52,661 nucleotides of DNA from Symbiodinium natans (lineage: Eukaryota > Sar > Dinophyceae > Suessiales > Symbiodiniaceae): NCBI GenBank assembly GCA_905221605.1, contig CAJNDS010000908.1:1-52661 (forward strand), in the 5' to 3' direction. The position numbers and the translations under genes were made by a program. Shown here in pieces: positions 25,070 through 32,245 of the stretch (within the stretch, counting starts at the first letter, position 1; every line of letters begins with the position of its first letter). The notes below the pieces were generated by a model that saw nothing but the letters and a program-made list of their open reading frames with translations, did no database searches and was not told where the DNA came from.

Positions 25070-26272
25070 GTTTGCCAGCGGGCAGGCAGTGTAGGAATGC
25101 GGCGCGAAACACTTCCAGCAGACGTGCAGGCCTCGACGGCAGCGTTTGCCTGGTTTAGCAAACTTGCAGCCCTTGCAGTTAAACCCGAAGCACACAGGCT
25201 TGCCCTCATGTTGAGAAGAACAGCCCGGCGGCAGCTCGAAGGGGGTGGAGGGACCTTTGCCACCCCCACCCGAGGTCTGGGCCCCCTTGCCCTTGGGAGG
25301 CTGCCCCTTCTTGCCACCAGCGGCACGGTCGGAGCGACCCTCAGGCGGCTCGTAGGGCTGGAAGCGGGCCGATTTCGGAGCCGGGATGAGGCAGAACTGG
25401 ACCTGGGGGTGGCTCTTTAGGGCCTCGAGCTGCACCTGCAAAGGCTTAGAGCCATCTGGGCGAGCAGTCAAAGCACCACGAGTCTTCTCAGCTAGCCGGA
25501 CGAAAAGCTGTTTGTCGGACTCGCGGACCTGGGCCATGGTGACGTAGAGACAGCCCTGCGGGGGGCTTCGAGTCAGCAAGAAGAAGAGCTCCTCGTGGTA
25601 CAACTCCATGGCCGAGAAATCACACAAACGAGCGAGGTCGTACGCCAGAGCGCGCCTCTGAAGGGCCTGGCGGATTTGTAGTTCCCCGCTAAGCGTGCAG
25701 GAGCTCTCCTGCATCTTCTTGGTGAGGCGGAGATTTCCAGCAGCATCGAATTGAAGCCCGAGGTCACTGCGAGAGTGGGTAACCTCATGAGCCCTGCTAG
25801 TCAGACGCTCCCAGGGGATCCAAGAAAGTTGCTGATCAGCACCCTGCTGGAAAACAAGGTCCACGAGGCGATGAGACGGTTCGGACTCACTCGTGATGCA
25901 AACCCCCACGAGACGCTTCTTCTGCTCCTCCAGCCTCGTGGTCCTCTCGGCTATGGTCAGGCGAATAGGCTCAGCCGAGTCCTGACGCTCAACCTTTTGC
26001 TTGAGCTCACCCATGACGGTTGTGCTAGCCTCGAACCACAAGCGTCGAAGCGGGATGAGCTCCCGCGTAGTGACATCCCGCCGGATGAGATCCCGGACAG
26101 CATCAATCAGGGGCTTCTCATCAGCTTGGCCGATCTGGTACGGGCTGACGAAAGCCAGCGCACCCAGGGACTTCACATTGGCCTTGATCAACAAGTCTAA
26201 GAAGCCCTTCTCCATGCCAAGCTCGAGGGCCCGGGCCGTGAAGGTCGCCTCGCTGTCAATGGCAGAATTCAT
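25067..26272 (-). CDS. Gag-like nucleocapsid protein, element B
   Basis: 401 residues from the ATG at 26272 (MNSAIDSEATFTARALELG). Shared family blocks: LGALAFVSPYQIGQ, RRLWFEASTTVMGELK, LQRRALAYDLARL, ELYHEELFFLLTRSPPQGC. A Gly/Lys/Gln-rich tract (GGKKGQPPKGKGAQTSGGGGKG) precedes the C-terminal zinc module CFGFNCKGCKF...C-x4-H-x-CWKC-x3-H-x4-C. It is expected to coat element RNA. It lies 400 bases downstream of the YR stop; that gap holds tandem repeats and a hairpin. The UGA stop leads in phase to Pol. Confidence 0.82.
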   Translation of the reverse strand: MNSAIDSEATFTARALELGMEKGFLDLLIKANVKSLGALAFVSPYQIGQADEKPLIDAVRDLIRRDVTTRELIPLRRLWFEASTTVMGELKQKVERQDSAEPIRLTIAERTTRLEEQKKRLVGVCITSESEPSHRLVDLVFQQGADQQLSWIPWERLTSRAHEVTHSRSDLGLQFDAAGNLRLTKKMQESSCTLSGELQIRQALQRRALAYDLARLCDFSAMELYHEELFFLLTRSPPQGCLYVTMAQVRESDKQLFVRLAEKTRGALTARPDGSKPLQVQLEALKSHPQVQFCLIPAPKSARFQPYEPPEGRSDRAAGGKKGQPPKGKGAQTSGGGGKGPSTPFELPPGCSSQHEGKPVCFGFNCKGCKFAKPGKRCRRGLHVCWKCFAPHSYTACPLAN

Positions 26273-26374
26273 GGCGAACCAAGAAAGGAACTACCACGCG
26301 GGGCACAGCTGCAGGCCGGCGCTGACAAGAAACTCAAGCTAGGCATGCTCGAAGACAGGCCTGAGGCTTTACGC

Positions 26375-26612
26375 TCATGGGCACCAGACGCTCCGCTCCA
26401 CGCCCGAAGGTCAGCGGGACTGTGCCAGTATAATTAGATCACACATATGGCAGAAAGTGATCTTCGCCTCTTTAGTCTGCACCACACCGGGCACCAAACG
26501 CACCGCTCCACGCCCGAAGGTCAGCGGGACTGTGCCATGCTTCACATGCAGCAACCCCCCCCCCCCGGCCCAGCTCAACGCCCGAAGGTCAGCTGGGAGG
26601 GGGGGGAATGGA
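26375..26612 (-). repeat. Repeats and hairpin between YR and Gag of element B
   Basis: A roughly 50-base block with CGCCCGAAGGTCAGCGGGAC occurs near 26380-26430 and again near 26488-26538. A third, partial copy is folded into a hairpin (CCCAGCT...AGCTGGG, near 26569-26598) next to a C-rich run. It could hold signals for expressing Gag from a separate or trans-spliced mRNA; this is inference. Confidence 0.5.
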
Positions 26613-26672
26613 GGCATCCAGCTTCAAGTGGAGTATACTGGAGACAACCACTTTCCGACGAAGCACATCCGG

Positions 26673-28553
26673 TCAGGCCCCCTTTCGGGCTGCACACTGA
26701 GCGCACACAGGCAAGTCACAAAGGGGTACACTGACATCAATCGGCGAATAGTTCTGCGAGCAACTCCTACCACAAAGAAAACGATTGCCGTCCAAAACAT
26801 GCACCACACGGGAAAATACGTGCATACGACAATCAGCTGTGGCATCAAGCTCTGCAGCGCTCATGGGCTCACGAGTTGAAATGACCCCTGTGTTCGCGGC
26901 CATGTCCCTCTCATCGAAGTCATCGTCCTCCTCATCGGACTCCGGCACGCCCGGGTCGCCCTGCACCACGTTCTCAGCCAGGGCATCGCCCCCACAATCG
27001 GAGGAGATGAGCTTGGCTAAGCGCCAGACCTTCGTGTCGTCTGGACGGAAGTGGCCCTTGCAGATTCTCTCCACGAGGCGATGTACAACCCTCATGAGGC
27101 GGGTTTGTTCATCCCGCGCATATGTCAAAGGGGACGCCACGCCTGGATCGACGTGATGCCCTAACAGGCGGCGGTCACTCAGGGGCACTTCAGCTGATTT
27201 GGCGGCCCACGACAGGACTGTCGTCTTGAGGGAGTGGGAGCCAACACCATCATATGGTTGAGATGCAGCAGACAAAAACTCTCTCAAGTATAAGGTCGCC
27301 TCGCCCGTCGACATAGGCCGCTGCAGCCACTCGCCAGTCGCCTCGGAATAAGCCGGAAGTGCAGGATCTAGACCAAAGCCCAGCTTCTCTCTCAGAGCCA
27401 TCCTTTCGACGGCCCACGGAGCATCTGCGAAAAACTTCCCAAGAGAAGCGAGGGGAAGCAGCTGAGCACGCCGGGAGGCAGCATTTCCGGTCTTCCATTT
27501 TGAGCTTTCAGCCTCGACCAAGGTGAAGCCCTGCGCCGTTTCAACCTTGAGGACTGCCAGGCAAATTGAGTCCCCAAAGCGGCTGCTGGACCCTACACAC
27601 AGAAGAAGGTGGCCAGCGATGATCTTCCAGTGAATGTAGGGCGCCTTGAGGACGACGTATTCCAGGGCTTTGACCTGCTTCACAGTCAAGGGTCGGGCTT
27701 GCACCAGTTTGCGCTTCTTCGAGTACATCCGTTGGGCTGCACCCTTAACCCTTGCTGACAGCGCCCCCAGCGACCTGGGACGGTTCAACTTGAGGGTGTG
27801 AAGCGCAAAGTTCCAAGCCTGGAGAAATGAGGAGCCCGTGGTTGGCTTTCCGTGCTCTTCGAGGTGGAACATGTACTGGTACAGAGCATGCTCCGAGACC
27901 TCAAGCGGGTTCCCGAAGCCACCGTCGATGCAGAAGTTGGCGAAGCGCCACAAGGAAGAAGCCCTTTTCACCAGTGTAGAAGTGCTTTTCCCCTCGAAGA
28001 CATCGGAAAAGGCTCGCTGTAAGAAACTGTTGTCCCTTAGCAAAGACGCCTCAGCCGCCAACACCTGCCCAACTTGAGTCGCCGAAGGGTCCAGAAGCAC
28101 CAGCACTTGAAGTTTGCGAAGGGCCTCCCATCTCGAAGTGTCCTGGGTGACCAGTAGAGATGCAACACGGAGCCTCCTTTTGGCAAAATCTGGGATTGGC
28201 TGATGGATCACGAGGGGAGCCTTCTCTGTCCCATGCTTTTCCAGGGGGGATGCAGCGAAGTCCTTTGGTAAGCTGATGCGAGATCTTTTGGCCGGCTCTC
28301 CAAAGACCCAAGTCAAGGGGCCCCTCTCCCATGGCAAGAGGGGCGGTAAGACTCGGGCTTCTTGAAGGTGTGCGTGCCAAGAGAACTCTGAAACACTGAT
28401 GGAGGTGGCATCCAAAACTGCTGGCGTCTCGGCCGCCACCAGTCGCGAATGAAAGTCAGACGGATCTGCCAGAGCATCGCTGAGGGACGCTGGCCCAGTC
28501 TCTCCCCCTTCCGAATGGCCAGGGAGGCCCGAAGCACTAGAGGAAGAAGCCAT
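26673..28553 (-). CDS. Tyrosine recombinase, element B
   Basis: 626 residues from the ATG at 28553 (MASSSSASGLPGHSEGG), 13 bases after the small coiled-coil ORF. The frame is open further upstream, through A1, but the preceding translation is Ser/Leu/Cys-rich shadow of the small ORF. Catalytic residues: Arg325 (SSRFGDSI), Lys352/354 (SKWKTG), His440-Ser-Leu-Lys443, His466/467 (LGHH), Tyr478 (LTYARD). The HxxK box is shared with A and C. After an acidic linker (538-551) comes the tail H...SRVVH...RFLCGR...C-x2-C. The enzyme is expected to join circular cDNA to the target at a short core (ACT here). Confidence 0.82.
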   Translation of the reverse strand: MASSSSASGLPGHSEGGETGPASLSDALADPSDFHSRLVAAETPAVLDATSISVSEFSWHAHLQEARVLPPLLPWERGPLTWVFGEPAKRSRISLPKDFAASPLEKHGTEKAPLVIHQPIPDFAKRRLRVASLLVTQDTSRWEALRKLQVLVLLDPSATQVGQVLAAEASLLRDNSFLQRAFSDVFEGKSTSTLVKRASSLWRFANFCIDGGFGNPLEVSEHALYQYMFHLEEHGKPTTGSSFLQAWNFALHTLKLNRPRSLGALSARVKGAAQRMYSKKRKLVQARPLTVKQVKALEYVVLKAPYIHWKIIAGHLLLCVGSSSRFGDSICLAVLKVETAQGFTLVEAESSKWKTGNAASRRAQLLPLASLGKFFADAPWAVERMALREKLGFGLDPALPAYSEATGEWLQRPMSTGEATLYLREFLSAASQPYDGVGSHSLKTTVLSWAAKSAEVPLSDRRLLGHHVDPGVASPLTYARDEQTRLMRVVHRLVERICKGHFRPDDTKVWRLAKLISSDCGGDALAENVVQGDPGVPESDEEDDDFDERDMAANTGVISTREPMSAAELDATADCRMHVFSRVVHVLDGNRFLCGRSCSQNYSPIDVSVPLCDLPVCAQCAARKGA

Positions 28554-28566
28554 CAGGGCAGCCTGT

Positions 28567-28896
28567 TCAGAAGCCAGTGGGCAAGCGGTTGATGACAACG
28601 CGGAAGAGCTGTCCCAAGCGACTGATGAAGCCGTGCAAGAAGGCGTTGACGGACGCCAGTCGAGTAGAAACCACTTCCACGTCCTGCTCAAGATCAGCAC
28701 AGCGAGACTGCAGGGCAGCGACAGTTCGCTCGAGATTCTGCACGCGGCGGGCCAGGTCCTCGCGGGCCACACGCTCGCCCTCAATCTCACGTTCCAGCTC
28801 GAGGACAACGGACTCGACACTGAAAGGTTCAGAGCAGGAAGAAAAGTCGGCGTCCTCGACCGCAACCTCCACAAGAGTGTCCGAGCCGTCGCCCAT
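28567..28896 (-). CDS. Small coiled-coil protein, element B (MGDG type)
   Basis: 109 residues. The ATG is at the inner border of A1, so this is the first ORF of the element RNA. An acidic N terminus (MGDGSDTLVEVAVEDADF) is followed by heptads (VLELEREIEGERVAREDLARR, LERTVAALQ) and an amphipathic basic end (FLHGFISRLGQLFRVVINRL). It is similar in size, start and end to 8470-8736 of element A. Function is unknown; a trimeric or dimeric accessory protein is possible. Confidence 0.55.
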   Translation of the reverse strand: MGDGSDTLVEVAVEDADFSSCSEPFSVESVVLELEREIEGERVAREDLARRVQNLERTVAALQSRCADLEQDVEVVSTRLASVNAFLHGFISRLGQLFRVVINRLPTGF

Positions 28897-28899
28897 GGA

Positions 28900-29257
28900 G
28901 GGAAAAAATTGACAAATGTGCTCAAGAGTTCGCTAAAGAACGGCCTGCAAATGTGATAATGAAGCACATGTGCCATGTATGCAAACGACCACGAACCTCT
29001 GTTTGAGCAGGGCTGAGCGCGGCACAAGCACTTTGCATTTTGCACAAGAGAAGAATTCAAGCAGCTGTGCCTACTGCGAAGCCCCGAAAAACCACATGAA
29101 AAACGTCTGCATAAATCATGCCCATGCAAGATCTGCAAACACACGTGGTAGAAAACTCAGAAACTTTAAAGACAGTTTTGCGTTGCCCCTTCTTCAAAAA
29201 GGGGGAAGGGGCACCTATAAATCAAAGACCACTCTATCCGCAAGCGGAGCGCGTAGT
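28900..29257 (-). repeat. Split direct repeat A1 (outer 5' end of element B)
   Basis: About 357 bases matching A2. The outer end is ACTACGCGCTCCGC on the minus strand and adjoins copia gag. It contains a TATAAAT-like stretch (plus-strand CCTATAAATC) that could be part of a promoter, since the RNA should start near here. Confidence 0.88.
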
Positions 29258-29484
29258 GTCTGTTGCTGATTCTGCATCATCATTTGCTGACTCTGCATCA
29301 TCTGGACCATCATCTGCTGGAGTTGAGGGTCAAGTCCGACGACCGTGGCGGGTCCTCCCGCTGAAGCAGAAGCTCCAGGGGATTGTGTTGGCGGTTGGTG
29401 CCCGTCCTGGGCACCACCGGGGCCAAACAAAGCTTCGTCGTCTTCGTCTTCAGGCACAGGGGTCGACAGCCCGGGGTCAGCCAT
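29258..29484 (-). pseudogene. Copia gag, 5' part (upstream of element B insertion)
   Basis: Starts at the ATG at 29484, 32 bases after the PBS (MADPGLSTPVPEDEDDEAL). It is Gly/Pro/Ala rich, then Gln/Met rich (QMMVQMMQSQQMMMQNQQQ), and is cut by element B after QQQT. The other part is at 19384-20218. Confidence 0.8.
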
Positions 29485-29515
29485 GGCTTCTAGTTTCTAC
29501 GAGCGTGCTACACAC

Positions 29516-29527
29516 GCTCCGCTACCA
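29516..29527 (-). other. Primer-binding site of copia element
   Basis: Minus strand TGGTAGCGGAGC directly abuts the 5' LTR. It begins TGG and is close to the initiator-Met tRNA complement TGGTATCAGAGC used by many copia elements. The tRNA itself is not in the window. Confidence 0.7.
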
Positions 29528-29926
29528 TGTGAAAACACAGCAGCAGCGCGCTGAACCCTATTTTTCTCACGACTTGAGCCAAAGTCATAAGCCGGAGGCT
29601 TCGTCAGTGAAACTCTTTACACACAGGTGAAAACTCTGCTCTGCCACGTGTTCTCCACAGCCACAAAACAAACTCAAACGTCAGTGGGAGTTCTCGGGAC
29701 CTACCCAACTACACCTAAAGCAAGCAAAAACGTGCACAGTCACTTCTACAGCTTCCAGACACACATCCCTACAACTCAAGCAATTCAAAAGGCTTTCCCA
29801 CTTAAAGCAGCACTCCCGTCGAGCCTCCAAGGCACAACTACGGAGTTCCTACAACTACACACACACAACTCTGAGCCAGCATGCAGGACAACAAAGTTAA
29901 CATGTCCTTAGACAGGAACTTTCACA
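29528..29926 (-). repeat. 5' LTR of copia element
   Basis: 399 bases, TGTG...CACA in plus orientation, matching 11442-11840 with one difference seen. Directly followed by the AAAAA duplication at 29927-29931. Confidence 0.93.
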
Positions 29927-29931
29927 AAAAA
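29927..29931. repeat. Target-site duplication AAAAA (right)
   Basis: Five A bases after the LTR end, equal to 11437-11441. Beyond it the sequence continues as TGAAACGGG. Confidence 0.75.
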
Positions 29932-30398
29932 TGAAACGGGAGGAGCTTGATCAGCAAGGTGTTATTGAAACCCCGAGGGGTAAGAGAAGTTCTTGGAGAT
30001 TCGCACCAGCCATGCATAATCCGAAATGCATGCCAGAAAAGCTTCTGAAACAGAGAATCATGTTTATAAAAGCCGGGGTCCATGATGATAGAGAAGCAGC
30101 CGTGCATCAATTGCAAACTGCTTTACCGAATCTGAGACCGAAGGTGACCGATGTTCATGCAAAACGAAAAGGGCTACCTCCACGTATATCAACGCCTTTT
30201 CTGCCTTCGCACTTGGCGAATACGTGCAGCCGGTTTGCCGTCGTGCTGGTCCTGCCGTCCGACCACCAATGTTTCACCCAACGCTGCCCCGGAAGGAGAA
30301 TGAGTCCGGGGGGGGTGGGTCCTTGGAACGGGATTCCGTCCTCGCACCAACCACCTGCGGAACAGATTCCCAACGGGGCAGCAACCAGTCAGGGATGA
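29931..30398 (+). CDS. Hypothetical ORF next to the copia insertion
   Basis: 155 codons. The ATG is partly made by the last A of the AAAAA duplication. The first 80 residues are Lys/Arg/Gln-rich and helical looking (MKREELDQQGVIETPRGKR, PEKLLKQRIMFIKAGVHDDR); the rest is Pro/Ser-rich and probably not coding. No family recognised. It may be a broken exon or another element remnant. Confidence 0.25.
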   Translation: MKREELDQQGVIETPRGKRSSWRFAPAMHNPKCMPEKLLKQRIMFIKAGVHDDREAAVHQLQTALPNLRPKVTDVHAKRKGLPPRISTPFLPSHLANTCSRFAVVLVLPSDHQCFTQRCPGRRMSPGGVGPWNGIPSSHQPPAEQIPNGAATSQG

Positions 30399-30705
30399 TG
30401 GGTTGGATGGGAAAGAGGAAGGCTTGGATTCAATTCTTTTTTATCCCGAGCGAATTCTACTGGCCACTCAGGTGTCTGTTTGCATTACGTCATGTTGCCA
30501 TCGACTGCCGGGTCCGATTGCGACAACACCATTCTTTGCACATTTTACTGGCCAATGAGATCTCGAACTCATTCGTTCAATGTGTCTGTTATGTTTCCAC
30601 TTCCTAATCGAGCGTGTTTTCTACTGGCCACCAAGTGCTTGGCCGGTCTTAGCAAAATTCATCCAAATTTTAAAAAAACTAAGTTTAAGACTCCTAATTT
30701 AAATT
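30399..30705. other. Non-coding stretch with TACTGGCCA motifs
   Basis: No credible gene. The 9-mer TACTGGCCA occurs at 30458, 30546 and 30622, and once more at 34457. The meaning is unknown. Confidence 0.4.
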
Positions 30706-31156
30706 AATTGATGCAAGTAATTTAATTCATTTATTCAACTCAATTTGTTTGACTAATGTAATAATCTTCTGAATTCAATCTATTCAAGTAAAGAAAGAGA
30801 CCATTTAAACAGTTTGTCCCTTGCACACATACTATTTCTTCAGTTCAATCGGCCAAATAATTTTTGACACCTATCGAACACCTGTCAATTCATTAAACTC
30901 ATTTAAATGATTTTTTTAAATTAATGCAATCAATCGAATACTTTTTTTGATATCTGTCGAACACCTGCCAATAAATTCAACTCTTGTACATAAACATATT
31001 CGAAGTAATTAATTCAATGAATCGAGTAATTTTAACACCTGTCAAACACATGCCAATTAGTTAAATTCATTTAAAGGAACACGTTCAATTTAGTGAGTTC
31101 AATCAGTCGAATATGTTTTTTGACACCTGTCCCACACCTCTCAAGGACAACGCTCT
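30706..31156. repeat. AT-rich array with ACACCTGTC motifs
   Basis: AT-rich units of roughly 75-110 bases containing GACACCT(A/G)TC and AACACCTG(T/C)CAAT, separated by TTAATTCA-like DNA. The GACACCTGTC core is shared with the satellite arrays, so this may be a diverged relative. No gene seen. Confidence 0.55.
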
Positions 31157-31194
31157 CAGCCCCCCCCCCCCCTCCCCCCTACCCTCCCCCGCAC
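31157..31194. repeat. C-rich low-complexity tract
   Basis: Runs of up to 13 C with occasional T and A; the opposite strand is G-rich and could form quadruplexes. Confidence 0.8.
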
Positions 31195-31254
31195 ATGTTC
31201 GAGACGCATGTCCCACGGGTGTCAGGCATTAAAAAGTTTATTACATTATTCAAA

Positions 31255-31735
31255 GTGAATAAATTAAATTAATTTAATTAACTAAACTTATTGAATGAAT
31301 TAAATGAATTCAATTAATAAAATGAATTAAATGAATTAAATGAATGAAATGATTTAAATGATTTAAATCAATTAAGTGAATTACATGAATTACATGAATT
31401 AAATGAATTAAGTCAGTTAAATGAATTCAATGAAATAAATGAATTAAGTGAATTAAATGAATTAGATCAATTAGATGAATTAGATTAATTAAATGAATTA
31501 AGTGAATTAAATGAATTTAATGAATTAAAGGAATCAAATGAATTAAAGCATGAATTAAATGAATTAAATGCATTAAATGAATTAAGTGAATTAAATGAAT
31601 TAAATGAATTAAATGAATTAAATGAGTTAAATGAATTAAATGAATTAAATGAATTAAATGAATTACATGAATTAAATGGATTAAATGAATTACATTGATC
31701 AAATGAATGGAATTGATTCAATAAAAATTAAATTA
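31255..31735. repeat. AT-rich minisatellite, 9-10-base unit GAATTAAAT
   Basis: Dozens of GAATTAAAT-type units with small variants. The minus-strand frames coding for Asn-Ser-Phe repeats come from the 9-base period and are not genes. Confidence 0.92.
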
Positions 31736-31925
31736 AACTAATTACATTACATTTATCTATTGAATTAATTGAACTTGAACAACTCGGTCTTTGACACCTG
31801 TCAGATACCTATCGATTAATTGAACTTGAACAACTCGGCCCACTAGACCTGTCAGACACCTGTTGATGAATATATTCTAAAGACCTGCTACAACTTCAAC
31901 GGACGACACCGGTCAGACAGCTGTT
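31736..31925. repeat. Satellite remnant leading into flank family copy 2
   Basis: Two CTTGAACAACTCGG...GACACCTGTCAGA units and a last CAACTTCAACGG...CACCGGTCAGACAGCTGTT, which is the same array end seen at 11018 and 37940. Confidence 0.7.
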
Positions 31926-32245
31926 AAAATTCATTATGGTATGAATTTTAATAAACTGCTAGGAGCCTTCTCGCCAAATAAAACCCTTTCCAAACATCTC
32001 GTGTGCATTTTTTATTGCATCCACTACTATATTTACAGGGCTCTTCTCCTAGAAAGGACCCGATTTGAAACATTTATTTTTTAATTAGGACGGTGTATTG
32101 CAGGGCAACTATTGGTCATCTACTCCTCGGAAGACATTTGAGGCAGAGAAGCTGCTGTGAAAATGAAGCCCGTCCGTTGCGTGTTATCTTGCGGCTGTTG
32201 TCCAATCGGAACGCAGCTGCTCGTATTGCACGCTCCGGGCGCTGA
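31926..32245 (+). repeat. Conserved flank family, copy 2
   Basis: Starts with the AAAATTCAT/ATGAATTTT palindrome (31926-31949) and follows copies 1 and 3 closely to about 32158. It then shares only the CCAATCGGA box region (32202) with GCTGCTCGTATTGCACG. Confidence 0.85.

Larger units (their letters stand above)
20219..29257 (-). mobile_element. Element B: complete YR retrotransposon with split direct repeats (Ngaro/PAT-like)
   Basis: 9039 bases on the minus strand: A1 (29257-28900), small coiled-coil ORF, tyrosine recombinase, Gag, UGA, Pol (dioxygenase, methyltransferase-like, RT, RNase H), B1 (21152-20870), A2 (20869-20514), B2 (20501-20219). A1...B1-A2-B2 is the split-direct-repeat arrangement of Ngaro/PAT elements. 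The B1-A2 junction equals the junction of the two outer ends sharing one ACT, as expected for a circular intermediate. All ORFs are open and the repeats are nearly identical, so this copy appears intact and young. It sits inside the copia gag without target duplication. Confidence 0.9.
11442..29926 (-). mobile_element. Ty1/copia LTR retrotransposon, split by element B
   Basis: Minus-strand element of 18.5 kb, of which 9.04 kb is element B. Native parts in order are 5' LTR 29528-29926, PBS 29516-29527, gag (two pieces), an in-frame UGA, pol 19383-11956, PPT 11841-11850 and 3' LTR 11442-11840. Integrase precedes RT and RNase H, which defines the copia order. The LTRs differ at one base seen by eye (G/A near 11807 and 29889), so insertion was recent, and the nested insertion of element B is younger still. 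Confidence 0.92.

Noticed and set aside
28554-29144. N-terminal extension of the element B recombinase into A1
   Set aside because: The upstream frame reads Ser/Leu/Cys-rich shadow of the small coiled-coil ORF; the ATG at 28553 fits the other recombinases better.
31485-31721. Minus-strand Asn-Ser-Phe and Leu-Ile-His repeat ORFs
   Set aside because: By-product of the 9-base GAATTAAAT minisatellite.
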